Assembly: GCF_008065115.1 (NCBI RefSeq)
Contig: NZ_CP042913.1
Location: forward strand, 3,219,827-3,283,826
Direction: 5' to 3'
DNA from: Bythopirellula goksoeyrii
GTDB lineage: Bacteria; Planctomycetota; Planctomycetia; Pirellulales; Lacipirellulaceae
Length of the DNA: 64,000 nucleotides
Shown here piece by piece: positions 27,408 to 38,300 of the stretch; position 1 is the first letter of the stretch; the number at the start of each line of letters is the position of its first letter. Position numbers and translations under genes: made by a program. The notes beneath the pieces were generated by a model, which searched no databases, was not told the origin of the DNA, and worked only from the letters and a program-made list of their open reading frames with translations.

Positions 27408-28985
27408 CTAGCGATATCGGTGAATTCCTAAGGCAATCATGCAATAACAGCAGGCCATTCCCACAGTTCTTGGCTCAGGCACTGCAGCGCCAGGGACCAA
27501 GCTTGGCGTGTAATGTGCTTTCCATTGTCGGAAGTCGAATAGGTCAACTATTCCATCTCCGGTCAGGTCTCCAAAGACCCGATCGACCACAACATCATTG
27601 AAATTAGTGACGATGATCTGGAAGTCGTCCAAATCGATTCGCAGGTCTCCGTTGACATCTCCCGGTAGCAATCCCACTTCAAAAGCGGTCTCAAACGCTC
27701 CAAGATCGGGCGCATTGCCTTCAAATGGTTTGCCAATATCGATGCCGGCGTCGATCAAGCCACTTCCAGCAGCAAGCTTCAAGAAATTAAGCTCAGGCAA
27801 GCTGCCATCGGCCGAACGTGGACCATCCACACCTTGAGATACCAGGCTCAGAAAGTCAGCAGCTGAAGCCGCGAAACCAGAATTCCAAGTGTTGAAATCA
27901 TCGTCAATCAAAGCGTGATTGGCATTGAAAAGATTGTTTCCGTTGGCATAAGAAATGTTGTTACGCAAGTAGTGTACCGCAGGCCAGTTCTCTGGTTCCA
28001 CATCGTTGAGCAGGTCAAATCCCCTTGGATTATCGAAAGCCGTATTGTTCAACCAATCGATGCCGCCGGGATGGTGATTGGCATAGAAGCCTTGCACCCG
28101 ATTGTCAAAGGACACATTGTTGCTAACGATGTTTCGAGGAACGTTCTCAGGGGCGGGGAAATTGTCGGGATTCAGCAGGAAACCGCCTGCCTTGATTCCC
28201 GCACCATTGCCTGCTGGAGTGTTGGTATCCGGTTGAAAGCCATTGTGCCAGGCCCACGAGTCCTCGATCACCACTAGCCCACGAGAATTGATGAAGTCAT
28301 AGCCGTCGTCGCTGTTGTCCCAAGCGCGGTTCCCGATAAAGACGTTTCCATCGTCATCGCTATGGCTCCCAAACCCGTCGGCATTTTCACCGCCCCGGTC
28401 GGGGTCGTAATTGTGATGTGAATCGGAGTTCAGTACCAAATTGTTGCCGCCATTTGCAATAAACAATCCTGGTCCCTCGTTGTGGTGGAGGTTGAGTTGT
28501 TCAAAGACGTTGAAGTCGCCTCCAGCGCCTTCAACTCGGATCGCCCAGGACTCATTGACATTAGTGATCACTTGCTGAACTCCACGCAATTCCAATCCTT
28601 TGAAGTGAAGATAATCAGCTACCACGCTAAACCCGCGAATTCGTTCGACGGGCTGGTAATTAAAGAAGTCGAATACCGGCGTTTCTCCTGGGAATGCCCA
28701 GTAGTTGATGCGATTCCCAGGCGTTCCGCTCTTGTCGAATAAGACGGCATTAGCACTGGCACCTGCGCCGGCCGCATACTCATAAGTGCCACCGCGAATC
28801 CAAACAGTATCGCCAGGCGAGGCTTCCTGCTGACCACGAGCAATTGAGGCAAACGGCGCCGCAAGTGTGCCGGTGTTATTGTCGTTTCCTGTCGGTGAAA
28901 CATAGAATTCACTCGCCACTCCCTGGCTAATTGCGAGTAACCCTACAAAGAGCACGAACGTACCGCGCTGAAAATACATGCCCAT
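27408..28985 (-). CDS. PL9-like pectate lyase with dockerin-like repeats and PEP-CTERM tail
   Basis: Right-handed beta-helix lyase, probably cleaving polygalacturonate or rhamnogalacturonan. After the signal peptide (about 1-25) the FYVSPTGNDNNTGT opening is typical of exported beta-helix enzymes. The block GENADGFGSHSDDDGNVFIGNRAWDNSDDGYDF (about 198-230, quoted only by its key parts ADGFG and AWDNSDDGYD) is the PL9 signature around the calcium site and catalytic base. A double dockerin-like motif (GDVNGDLRIDLDDFQII, GDLTGDGIVDLFDFRQWK) lies near 445-490 and the tail is AVPEPRTVGMACCYCMIALGIHRYR. The double-motif type is the same as in the fused PEP-CTERM gene nearby. Confidence 0.85.
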   Translation of the reverse strand: MGMYFQRGTFVLFVGLLAISQGVASEFYVSPTGNDNNTGTLAAPFASIARGQQEASPGDTVWIRGGTYEYAAGAGASANAVLFDKSGTPGNRINYWAFPGETPVFDFFNYQPVERIRGFSVVADYLHFKGLELRGVQQVITNVNESWAIRVEGAGGDFNVFEQLNLHHNEGPGLFIANGGNNLVLNSDSHHNYDPDRGGENADGFGSHSDDDGNVFIGNRAWDNSDDGYDFINSRGLVVIEDSWAWHNGFQPDTNTPAGNGAGIKAGGFLLNPDNFPAPENVPRNIVSNNVSFDNRVQGFYANHHPGGIDWLNNTAFDNPRGFDLLNDVEPENWPAVHYLRNNISYANGNNLFNANHALIDDDFNTWNSGFAASAADFLSLVSQGVDGPRSADGSLPELNFLKLAAGSGLIDAGIDIGKPFEGNAPDLGAFETAFEVGLLPGDVNGDLRIDLDDFQIIVTNFNDVVVDRVFGDLTGDGIVDLFDFRQWKAHYTPSLVPGAAVPEPRTVGMACCYCMIALGIHRYR

Positions 28986-29303
28986 AATGTGTTCCGATCG
29001 TTAGAAACAAATGCAGAAGAATGCTCCTGTGTCATCGACTATAGATGGCGATTGTGAACCTGGCAACTTTTACATGCATTAACGACATGCAAGAGACAAC
29101 AATACATTGGCTGCAAAATGCAGACAATGAGTCCTTGGTTGCAACGAAACTGACTATGTGATACCTAACAGTCAATCGAAGCAAACTAAGAATCGAGTTG
29201 AAACATGAACTGATCATCTTGGGAGCTCTTGCGATTGTAGATCCCACGGGCTAAAACTCTTTGCCAACGGCATCGAAATTAACTTGCTGAAGTTGGAAAA
29301 GAT
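28986..29303. other. 318-bp divergent intergenic region
   Basis: Between the leftward PL9-like gene and the rightward six-hairpin glycosidase. Should hold both promoters; no clear boxes, operators or hairpins found. Confidence 0.35.
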
Positions 29304-31475
29304 ATGAGCAATGCTTTCGGACAATCCGCCACGTTGTTGTTTCCTCGCGACATCACTTGCTTGTTAGCCCTTCTTCTCGGTTTTATTGCTCACTTCTGGA
29401 CCAATTCCGAATCTGCCCGTGCACAGGCGATCGACCGTCGCGCACTTGTTGAGCGGCATAACATGCAATTTGACCGATACCTTCCCCGATCGCCTGCCTC
29501 TTTGGGCAACGGGGAATTTGCCTTTAATTTCGACATTACCGGCTTGCAATCGTTCCCTAGCAGGGAACCCGGCACAATTCCTCTTGGCACGATGGCCCAG
29601 TGGGGATGGCACTCCTTTCCCGAGAGTCGAAAGTTTTGCTACGAAGAAACGCTCCGCGACTACAACGTGCATGGCCGGCAGGTCAGCTATGCAACCGATA
29701 TGCAAAGTGATGCTGCGAAAGCGATTCGAGCTAACCCTCATCGATTCAACCTTGCCCGCGTCGCACTCCGTTTGATGCGTTCAGACAATACCAGGGCGAC
29801 AATTGAAGATCTTGACGATACGAGGCAAACGGTTTTTCTCTGGTCGGGAGAAGCGATCAGCCAGTTTACGTTCGAGAGTCAACCGGTGCACGTTCATACG
29901 GTGGTCCATCCAGAGAAGGATATCCTCGCCGTCTCGATCGACTCACCACTTGTAGCCACGGGACAGATTGCTGTTGAAGTAAGCTTTGCCTATCCAGCAG
30001 GCGTATGGGGACCTCAAGTTGACGATTGGAATTTGCCGGAAAATCACCAGACGACATATGTAGAGGCTGAAGGTCATATCTCACTATCGCGTACGCTTGA
30101 CGATACTCGGTACCAAGTAGAAATCCTCACCAACGGTACCCTGCTGCAAGAAGCGACACCCCATACTTGTGCAATCGGAAGCCCTCCCGACGATACCTTG
30201 GAAGTGGCTTTGCATTTTACTCAGAATAGCAACCAAGAGTCCCAGATGCCTAGTTTCGCGCAAGTCCGAGCGGAGTCGGCGGAGTCATGGGCAGCCCTTT
30301 GGTCGAGCGGAGGAGCAATTGACCTGTCGGGCAGTAATGATCCCCGCTGGCGTGAGCTGGAGCGGCGTATCGTCCTCTCGCAGTTTCTGACCGCTTCACA
30401 CTGCGCCGGATCGATGCCTCCCCAAGAGACGGGATTGGTCTGCAATAGTTGGTTTGGCAAGAGCCATCTGGAAATGCACTGGTGGCATGCAGCTCATTTT
30501 CCCTTGTGGGGTCGTGGTGAACTATTGGAGCGTAGCCTTGATTGGTATCAGCAGATCCTTCCCGCAGCGAAGAACATAGCCCAACGGCAAGGCTATGCTG
30601 GTGTCCGCTGGCCAAAAATGACCGGCCCCGCGGGCATCAGCAGTCCTAGCGAAGTTGGTGAACTTCTTATTTGGCAACAGCCTCATCCAATTTACTTCGC
30701 GGAATTGGCATACCGAGCTCAACCCGACCGTGAGGCGTTGCAGCACTATCAGGAAATCGTCGAACAGACCGCTAGGTTCATGGCCGACTATGCCTATTTC
30801 GACGAAGCTACTCAGCGCTATGTCTTGGGGCCTGTGTTGGTCCCAGCCCAGGAATGCTATGACGGCCGAACTCCTCCAGGAGTGCTTAACCCAACTTTTG
30901 AACTCGCTTATTGGCGGTGGGGACTGGAAACCGCCAACCAATGGCGCGAGCGTCTCGGTCTAGAAAGTGATCCCCACTGGGCGGACGTGGCTCAGCGAAT
31001 CGCCAAGCCGCATATTCAGAACGGAACTTATTCTGCAATTGAGTCACCTCCTTTCCTGCGCCGCCACGACCATCCTTCAATGCTCGCATCTTGGGGCGTG
31101 CTTCCCGACGTGGGTCTGGTAGATCCTGCAGTCATGCGGCGTACGATGAAGAATGTTGTGGATGACTGGCAGTGGGATGAAACGTGGGGATGGGATTATC
31201 CTATGATGGCGATGACCGCAGCCCGGCTTGGTAACCGGAAACAGGCGGTTGATCTTCTTCTATTTGACACACCCAAGAACGAATATCTGCCTAACGGGCA
31301 TTGCCGGCAGGAGGACCGGTTGCCGGTCTACTTACCTGCCAATGGCGGATTGCTGGCGGCGGTTGCCATGATGGCAGCAGGCTGGGATGGTGTTGAGTCA
31401 ACGGACCAATCCCCTGGTTTTCCAAACGATGGCTCATGGAACGTCAAACACGAAGGTCTGCAGAAGATGCCATAG
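29304..31475 (+). CDS. six-hairpin glycosidase (GH65/GH95-like superfamily)
   Basis: 723-residue exported glycoside hydrolase. Residues 1-42 contain a hydrophobic signal segment. The N-terminal beta-sandwich begins RHNMQFDRYLPRSPASLGNGEFAFN and includes PLGTMAQWGWHSFPE. The alpha/alpha-six barrel follows from about 350 (LERRIVLSQFLTASHCAGSMPPQETGL, WFGKSHLEMHWWHAAHFPLWGR, DYAYFDE, GWDYPMMAMTAARLG). This layout belongs to the GH65/GH95/acid-trehalase-like superfamily; HLEMHWWH supplies a likely acidic catalytic residue. The exact family and substrate cannot be set by eye; an exo-enzyme on pectic side chains would fit the neighbours. It is convergent with the GH43 gene. Confidence 0.7.
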   Translation: MSNAFGQSATLLFPRDITCLLALLLGFIAHFWTNSESARAQAIDRRALVERHNMQFDRYLPRSPASLGNGEFAFNFDITGLQSFPSREPGTIPLGTMAQWGWHSFPESRKFCYEETLRDYNVHGRQVSYATDMQSDAAKAIRANPHRFNLARVALRLMRSDNTRATIEDLDDTRQTVFLWSGEAISQFTFESQPVHVHTVVHPEKDILAVSIDSPLVATGQIAVEVSFAYPAGVWGPQVDDWNLPENHQTTYVEAEGHISLSRTLDDTRYQVEILTNGTLLQEATPHTCAIGSPPDDTLEVALHFTQNSNQESQMPSFAQVRAESAESWAALWSSGGAIDLSGSNDPRWRELERRIVLSQFLTASHCAGSMPPQETGLVCNSWFGKSHLEMHWWHAAHFPLWGRGELLERSLDWYQQILPAAKNIAQRQGYAGVRWPKMTGPAGISSPSEVGELLIWQQPHPIYFAELAYRAQPDREALQHYQEIVEQTARFMADYAYFDEATQRYVLGPVLVPAQECYDGRTPPGVLNPTFELAYWRWGLETANQWRERLGLESDPHWADVAQRIAKPHIQNGTYSAIESPPFLRRHDHPSMLASWGVLPDVGLVDPAVMRRTMKNVVDDWQWDETWGWDYPMMAMTAARLGNRKQAVDLLLFDTPKNEYLPNGHCRQEDRLPVYLPANGGLLAAVAMMAAGWDGVESTDQSPGFPNDGSWNVKHEGLQKMP

Positions 31476-31561
31476 AGGAGAAATACGGAACCGCCCTTGG
31501 CCGCAGATCTGCTAAGTGAAACAAATTGCGGACAAACGAAACCTCAATTGCGTGATCGGGG

Positions 31562-32584
31562 TCATTTAGTTGGTGAGATACCCAGATCCCAGGAGATCAC
31601 CTGATTGTCGGCAATAAAAACTGTTCCATGGCGGGGATGTTTCACCGGGAATCTCAACTCCTGTGTTTGGTCCGTCCATGTGTTCAAGTCACTCGATGAC
31701 GCCATCGAGTAGTGATGGGCTTGGTAGCTATCCCAATACAAGAGCCACTCTCCATTCCAAAAAACGAGCGAGGGTCCTTCCGCTAAGTGTTGGCCTTGAA
31801 TGTCCGTCCCAAAGCCGACCATTGGCTCCGTTGGATGACGGAAAGATACGGCTTCTATTGTGGGAGAACTAAAAGCAAGGCGAATGTTTTTCCCACCCTG
31901 GTCAGGGGGAACCTCTTTCTTAAGCACCATCACCCACCGATCCTCGACTTCAGGATCTGACTTGCCGGGATCAAAGGCTATCTGCGCATCGATCACACTG
32001 TAATCCAGGTCCTGAAATATCAGTTTGGGTTCAGAAATGTTTTTGAAATCTCTTGTTTCCACATAGTACATGCGATGATCGTAGCCGTGGCTGTCCTCGC
32101 TTCCATCGCTGTCGCTCAATTCACTTGGCAACGTCGAGGACCAAACAATTTTAAAATTGCCGGCAACATGGTCCCAAAACAGTTCGGGAGCCCAAACGTT
32201 CTTCGGTTGTTCTGATCCCTCTGGAAAGGGGCGAATCTTGATTGGTTCCGACCATGTCTCAAGGTCGTCAGAGAAAGCGTAACCGAAGAAGGGGCCATTC
32301 CAATTCGAGGTCCACACCATGTGAAACTTGCCATCTTGATAAACGATCGAAGGATCTCGGGTAAGATTCTGGTCCTTCCATTGTGGCGGAGTGAATATGG
32401 GCTTGCCATCATTGACTTGGCGAAAGTCACGCCCATCTGCGCTCCAAGCAAGATAGACACCGTTCTCACCGTTGCTATCGAAATATGGGAACAGCAAGAC
32501 GGGCTCCGCCGACACAAAAGTCAGTTGGAATACAAGTGCGACGACTGCGATAGCCAGTGTTTGAGTGCAGTTTATCTTCATCAT
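31562..32584 (-). CDS. GH43-like five-bladed propeller glycosidase
   Basis: Exported enzyme (signal peptide about 1-26, FVSA) with the five-bladed propeller of GH43, likely releasing arabinose, xylose or galactose from pectic side chains. Candidate catalytic acids are Asp in NLTRDPSIVYQDG (about 79), Asp in SVIDAQIAFDP and Glu in the AEGPSLVFWNGEWLLYWD block; NVWAPELFWD is another conserved strand. Length (340) is that of a single catalytic domain without carbohydrate-binding module. It is the last gene of the leftward operon, 82 bp after the sulfatase. Two ATGs (32584 and 32581) are equally possible. Confidence 0.78.
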   Translation of the reverse strand: MMKINCTQTLAIAVVALVFQLTFVSAEPVLLFPYFDSNGENGVYLAWSADGRDFRQVNDGKPIFTPPQWKDQNLTRDPSIVYQDGKFHMVWTSNWNGPFFGYAFSDDLETWSEPIKIRPFPEGSEQPKNVWAPELFWDHVAGNFKIVWSSTLPSELSDSDGSEDSHGYDHRMYYVETRDFKNISEPKLIFQDLDYSVIDAQIAFDPGKSDPEVEDRWVMVLKKEVPPDQGGKNIRLAFSSPTIEAVSFRHPTEPMVGFGTDIQGQHLAEGPSLVFWNGEWLLYWDSYQAHHYSMASSSDLNTWTDQTQELRFPVKHPRHGTVFIADNQVISWDLGISPTK

Positions 32585-32666
32585 GGTGTTGGTGGCCTCA
32601 CTTTGAGTTTTATGTATTGCTTACTCGACTTGTAGCCATTGAATCTGGCAATTGTCCTTCGTCAAC

Positions 32667-34136
32667 TCAATCAGGAGGCCGATGGCTGGCAGTATGGTCA
32701 CGTGCAAGACGTGATAATTCGTTGACTATCTGTGCGTACTCCATTTGTTCGACGAGATTTGTCATTTCGTGAGGGTCAACTGCCGGCTCGGTCAGAAAGG
32801 CCCCAGCTCCACGTCCGTAGTACTCTGCGTAGTGCCAGCGTTCGGTACGTACCGAAACACCAGTAACATGGTTGCCATCTTCACTCCAGACGCTGTAGGC
32901 AGGATAATCCCACGCAGACTGAGGGTTGCTCAATAAGGGGGAGAGACTGCGCCCTTCGAGTTGGTCGTCGGCGGGAAGCCCACACAAGTTAATAAGCGTG
33001 GGATAGATGTCGATGGATTCAACAACGCGTGGGCACGCTTCGCCATTTCCACGAACGCGTGGATCGTAAATCAACAGAGGGACGCGGATACCTTGTTCCC
33101 AAAGCGACCCTGCCTTGGACCATTTCCCTTTTTCGCCCAATTGGTATCCGTGATCGCCCCAGAAGATTACGATTGTATTCTCGCTCATTCCACTCTCCTC
33201 GAGTACGTCAAGTAGACGACCGACGTTCCAGTCCACCCATGCCGTCGACGCCAGGTACGCTCGAATCATCTCCCGCGCTTCCTGAGGTGATGCATCGCGA
33301 CCAATAAACAAATCGGCATTCTTTGGGCGAATAGATCCCGATGGAAAACCGTCTGGAACTGTTGGCCGTGGGGCAAAATCAACAGGCAAGGGAATCTGGT
33401 CGACATCGAACCTATCGAAGAATTGCTGGGGTGCTTCCAGGGGACTATGCGGCTTGCTCAGCCCGAGGCTAAGGAAGAAGGGTTGCTCGCCAGCATCGCG
33501 CAGGTAGGCGATCGCTCGGTCCGTTGCCTGATAATCACCGCTTTTCTCTCCATCGCCATTCAATACGATCCAGCGGTCGGAACGCTGTGCCTTGGTGAGG
33601 GTTGGACCTAGCCCCTCCTCTGCTGATGCCTGATTGAGCCGTCGGAGAGGAACTTCTGCGGTGGCACCTGTGCCGTAATAGCGATCTTGCCCTCCTCTGG
33701 TCCAGGCTTTTGCATCGTCAATGCCACCGTGAAAAATCTTGCCTGCGCGAAAGGTGTCATAGCCATGCTGTCTGAAGTACTTTGGCAAACTAACAATCTG
33801 AGGGTTCTCGGTGCCAAACCAGGTTCGATTTCCGAATACACCAAGGGTAGTAGGGCGGCGACTTGTCAGCATCGACGACCTGGAAGGATTGCAGAGGGGA
33901 AACTGGCAATAGGCCCGATCGAATCGGACGCCCTTGGCGGCAAGTGCATCGAGACAAGGCGTCTTGGCTAGCTCGCTCCCATAGCAGCCCAGTTCGGTTC
34001 GCAGGTCATCGGAAATGATCAACAACACATTCATCTGCCGAGGAGTTGAATCGTCGGCTGTAGCAGTTTGTCCAATCGAGCAAGCTGAGAGAATAATCCC
34101 TAGTGCAAGAGAGACTAAGAAGTTAGATCGCGTCAT
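32667..34136 (-). CDS. formylglycine-dependent sulfatase, iduronate-2-sulfatase-like
   Basis: Periplasmic or exported type I sulfatase that removes sulfate esters from polysaccharides. A signal peptide (about 1-27) precedes VLLIISDDLRTELGCYG, whose aspartates bind calcium. The formylglycine motif is CNPSR with Cys82, the residue that must be oxidised by a formylglycine-generating enzyme (none in this window). FWGDHGYQLGEKGKWSK and LWEQGIRVPL are typical late motifs of the iduronate-sulfatase-like subgroup. The start codon overlaps the stop of the preceding GH43-like gene by ATGA. A sulfatase in a pectin cluster suggests a marine or algal substrate, because land-plant pectin is not sulfated. 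Confidence 0.9.
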   Translation of the reverse strand: MTRSNFLVSLALGIILSACSIGQTATADDSTPRQMNVLLIISDDLRTELGCYGSELAKTPCLDALAAKGVRFDRAYCQFPLCNPSRSSMLTSRRPTTLGVFGNRTWFGTENPQIVSLPKYFRQHGYDTFRAGKIFHGGIDDAKAWTRGGQDRYYGTGATAEVPLRRLNQASAEEGLGPTLTKAQRSDRWIVLNGDGEKSGDYQATDRAIAYLRDAGEQPFFLSLGLSKPHSPLEAPQQFFDRFDVDQIPLPVDFAPRPTVPDGFPSGSIRPKNADLFIGRDASPQEAREMIRAYLASTAWVDWNVGRLLDVLEESGMSENTIVIFWGDHGYQLGEKGKWSKAGSLWEQGIRVPLLIYDPRVRGNGEACPRVVESIDIYPTLINLCGLPADDQLEGRSLSPLLSNPQSAWDYPAYSVWSEDGNHVTGVSVRTERWHYAEYYGRGAGAFLTEPAVDPHEMTNLVEQMEYAQIVNELSRLARDHTASHRPPD

Positions 34137-35212
34137 GAGATGAGCTCGAATACGAAGCCAGAAGCCGTTTCAAAGCGACCTCCCTGCGATGCCCCGAATA
34201 AGTGCGAAGGGCGCCCGTCCTGAATGAGCAACTGCGGCCTCTCTAGCCTGCCATACCGTTTGAGATGTCTCGGCGCAGGGGGCTGATTGACGTAATGGGC
34301 CAGGTCGTAGAAAGCAATCGTTGGTTCGGACCAATGGACACCGTCTTTGGATTCCATATAGAGTCCGACTTCATGATTGAACACACCCATATCGCGTGCG
34401 ATCATCTTGAAAACTCCATCTTCGAGCCAGACAAAGGCGTCTTCACATTGGCGATTCTCGCCTAGCCCAGAAAAGTCGATCAATGGATTGTACGGGTGTT
34501 TCTCATAAGGCCCAGTTAGTTTGTCGGCGATGGCCAATCCGTATTTTCGGTTTCCGCGTATCGGGGGCTTATCGTTGAGATAATCTGCTGAATTCCAGGA
34601 TTTGTAGTAGAGCCAACTTTCTCCATTTGGATGCTTGATATAGGACGGGTTTGTCGTACAGTGATCGTCCCACGCCCCCTCAGGTCCAGGCTCAAGCAAG
34701 GGATGATCGAAGCGAGTCCATGGACCATTTAGCGAATCGGATGTTGCCAAGCCGATGCGTTTCGTGTTGGTCTTACTATTGGAATTCCCCATGAAAAACA
34801 GGCAGTACTGGTTCCCCACCTTTTGGATGTGGGGATTGTGACACGTTGTCGCATCCCAATGTCCAGGGCCGCGGGGTGCGAGAACCACGTCGAGCGTGGT
34901 GTAAGGCCCCGTGGGTGAATCTGCTACGGCATGAGCAATTTCGCAGCAGCTGATCCAACCTCCCATTCCTTTTTCTTTGGGCCACCTTGAGTAAAAGACA
35001 TGCGTCTTAGCATCGTCGTCCACAATCGGCGAATTGCACCAAACATAGTAACCTTCCAACTCCAGAATTCGCCCCAATGGCCGAAGCCGCTTGCAGAAGT
35101 CCGAGATTTCCTCCCCAGAGGGAGCTTGCTTGGTCTGCCCCTCTTTGGACCATACCGGGGTTGGTAATGCGGACCACGCTGCCATTGATTGCAGAAAAGT
35201 TCTTCGTTGCAT
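34133..35212 (-). CDS. GH43-like propeller hydrolase with Tat-type leader
   Basis: Second five-bladed propeller enzyme. The N-terminus MQRRTFLQSMAAWSALPTP resembles a short Tat signal. The domain shows repeated propeller blocks: YVWCNSPIVDDDAKTHVFYSRWP, HWDATTCHNPHIQKVG, AWDDHCTTNPSYIKHPNG (candidate catalytic aspartates), ENRQCEDAFVWLEDG (candidate catalytic acid) and GRLERPQLLIQDG. The sequence differs clearly from the other GH43-like protein, so the two probably act on different linkages. Some relatives are annotated only as glycoside hydrolase family protein, and GH43 versus a neighbouring propeller family cannot be settled here. It overlaps the sulfatase start by 4 nt and follows the large PL11 gene after 96 bp. 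Confidence 0.72.
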   Translation of the reverse strand: MQRRTFLQSMAAWSALPTPVWSKEGQTKQAPSGEEISDFCKRLRPLGRILELEGYYVWCNSPIVDDDAKTHVFYSRWPKEKGMGGWISCCEIAHAVADSPTGPYTTLDVVLAPRGPGHWDATTCHNPHIQKVGNQYCLFFMGNSNSKTNTKRIGLATSDSLNGPWTRFDHPLLEPGPEGAWDDHCTTNPSYIKHPNGESWLYYKSWNSADYLNDKPPIRGNRKYGLAIADKLTGPYEKHPYNPLIDFSGLGENRQCEDAFVWLEDGVFKMIARDMGVFNHEVGLYMESKDGVHWSEPTIAFYDLAHYVNQPPAPRHLKRYGRLERPQLLIQDGRPSHLFGASQGGRFETASGFVFELIS

Positions 35213-35308
35213 GAGAAACCTTACTGTTGGAGATTAGTCAGATCACTATCGATAATTGCAAGCTTAGGTTTTGATCTTCCTCGCCCTTGAAACATGGAGT
35301 GCTCATGC

Positions 35309-38300
35309 CTACTCCAAGTCATTCCAGCCTTGGAAAACCAGGTCGTGGAAAAACTCCCTAGTTGATTCTTCCTCCCCATGGAGAGACTGCAATGTACTCT
35401 CTTCCAGATTTGTCAGCGACACTCCTGCATCGGAGCTACTTATTTCGAATTCACGGTACTCTAACTCGAAATATTCTTCGATTTCGTATTCAGGATGAAG
35501 TCTCGTGTCTTGATTCTCAGAGACGAGGAACCAAGAAGTAGGATTTGAACTCGGGTCGCTTTCTCCAGTTCCAGCTAGTGCAACTATTGCTACGTCAGCC
35601 TTTTCCGATTCCTCTAGTAGGATGTAAACCGCTGAGAACTCCTCAACAGATTCTGATGGCAGATCGTCGTTAATACTCAGAGTCGCTACTTGCTGAGTTT
35701 GTGAGTTCCCGAAATTCCGCTGCCAGATGAGAAAGTCCGCTCCACTGACATCTTGACTCTCGTCGGCATCTCCAGGCAGGTAGCCATGCTGTTGCGACAA
35801 GCCATAAGTCTGTTGCCAAACCCCTAGATCTTGAGAATCCACTTCTCCGTCTAGATCAAAATCTCCAGGAATCGTAGGGTTGGCCGGTACTGTGTAAATA
35901 TTTGGAGTAGGCGGGTCGGCCATCCCTGCTCCCAAGTAAAAACTAGGATGGGGGGGCTGATTGTAACCGCTGTTCTGCCAGGCGATCGCCGCGCGATACT
36001 GGGTGTCGTGCATCAGGGTAACCATTCGTGAAGTCGCAGCGATCGTTGTGCTCCAAATTTCCAGCGCCGAATTGTCGCTGCGTCGCCAAATGACTTCCTC
36101 GCGCCAGTCACCGAGAATGTCACCGGACAGAGTAGGAGTACTCTTCGAACCATTATTGCTGGACAATCCCGATGAGTTGTTGATTCCAGATTCATCGGTG
36201 GAAACCAATTCCTCAATGCCGGAGTTTGTCCACTCGGTTATCTTGGTGCCATCAAGTAGCTCTCGCGAGAGGTCCGCGTCCCACCAGACCAAGAAATTGT
36301 AAGACATGCCGTTTGGGGGTTCGTAAAGTGGCTGGCCGGTGGAACTGTAAATATACCGGTCACCTGCCCCAGAAGTCGTCGCCCACATTTCATAACCTGG
36401 AGAATTGGGATCAATGTCAGCAGCCACCCCTCGACCAACGTCGTTGGTCGCCGGGATGCCAAAGATCAGTGCGCCAGTAGCCGCGTCCCGAAATTCACCA
36501 CCGGCGTTGCCGTAGCTGCCGGGCGATTCGTGAGGCATGAAGATTTCTAGCCCAGGACGCGACGGATCCATATCCGTCAGATGAAGAGCATCGCCGTGGC
36601 CGAGGCCTGTGTTATAAAGCAACGTACCATCATCATCGAGTGCCGAGGCACCGGTGATGATTTCGTCCTTTCCATCGAAATCAACGTCACCGACCGTAAT
36701 GCTGTGCGCCGATTGACCCACATACCCAGGATTGTCACCGTTGGTGGCCGCTTCAAAGACCCAGCGTACCGAAAGTTCACCTGCGTCATAGTCGTAGGCG
36801 GCGACTTCATTTCTGGCACTAAACCCACCTTGAGGTGGAGCGTAGCCTCGGCCCCAGACAATGCTGGGTGTAACCCCATCAAGATAGGCGACGGTTGCCT
36901 GAAATCGATCCTGCCGATTGCCATAAGAATCTCCCCAAGACGAAACGGAGTCTCGTTCCGGCTCGAAAGCAATGGTGTCGACGGCTGCCCCGGTCAATCC
37001 ATCGAATACGGTGAAGAACTCGGGCCCCCCTAATACACGGCCCCAACGGTTGTCGCCTAAACCCGAGTACCCGTCACGATAGTCCGCGTTGGGATCTCCA
37101 ATGACCGTGCCCTGGCCGTCGATTGTACCGTCAGCTGTTTTCATCACGATTTCAGCACGTCCATCCGCATCGAGATCGTAGACCAATATTTGAGTGTAAT
37201 GGGCTCCTGATCGGATGTTTCGGCCCATATCAATCCGCCACAGAAAAGTCCCGTCGAGCTGGTAAGCGTCAACGAAAGTGTTGCCGGTCAACCCTTCCTC
37301 TGAGTTATCCTTTGAATTGGAGGGATCCCATTTCAAAATGATTTCGTATTGTCCATCACCATCGAGGTCTCCCACGCTGGCATCATTGGCGTTGTAGGTG
37401 TAATTCAGAGTGCCAGATGGCGGAGCCTGCGTACCGGGCGGAAGTGAAACAGTGCCACCCGCAGGGACCTGCAGTGGCAAAGTGAGATGCTGCTGAACCG
37501 CCGTATTACCTGCCAGGATAAAAGATTCACTGGGGGCAAGTTCGATCCCTTGGATTATCGGCCTGACAAAGTATTCATTGTCGACGGACATGTTGGCTGA
37601 AGTATCGACGTAGTCAGTCGTTTGGATGAGGGGTGCCGCGTTGAGTTTTACGGCAGAACCTCCATTGGTCGAGCGGTATAGATTAAAAGATACGTCCGTA
37701 GGATCGGTACCCAACATCCGCCAACCAATGTAGACCTCTGAGTTCGCGCGTCTGAGAGCAACAACCCCTCGGTTTAAGTATTCGACTTGGCGAGGGGCAA
37801 ACAGTTCTGGAGCAGGATTGGGTTCAGGGCCTTCATTCGCATGGGTAGCGACCGTGACAGCAGAAAGTGCCTCGTCGTAAATGCGGATTTCGTCAATTGT
37901 TCCCGTAAAACCGTCGTCGTTGTTGTAAAGAGAGCGTCCAAAGTATGCCAAGTCCTTGGTGATTGAGCTGATATCGGTGCCTTCAAGCGAGGCTGTATCG
38001 ACTTGGTTTCCATCGAGATACAATCGCAACAGGTCGTTGTTAGTATCGATAACTGCTGAGACTAGGTGTGGCTGTCCATCGTCGGTTGTGGCGCCGCTAG
38101 TAACTCGCTCGTTGGAAATTCCGCCAGGGCTGAGTACCAAGCGGGAGTCATTGTTGCTTGTCTGAGGTGAATAGAAGAAATAGCTATCTCCGTTTCCACC
38201 GGACTGATTGCCGAAATCAAATAATCTCGTCCAATTTGGCGCTGCGGTGGTGGTAAACCAGACCTCAACCGTCAATGGTCCGCTGTTCGGCAACGCACCA

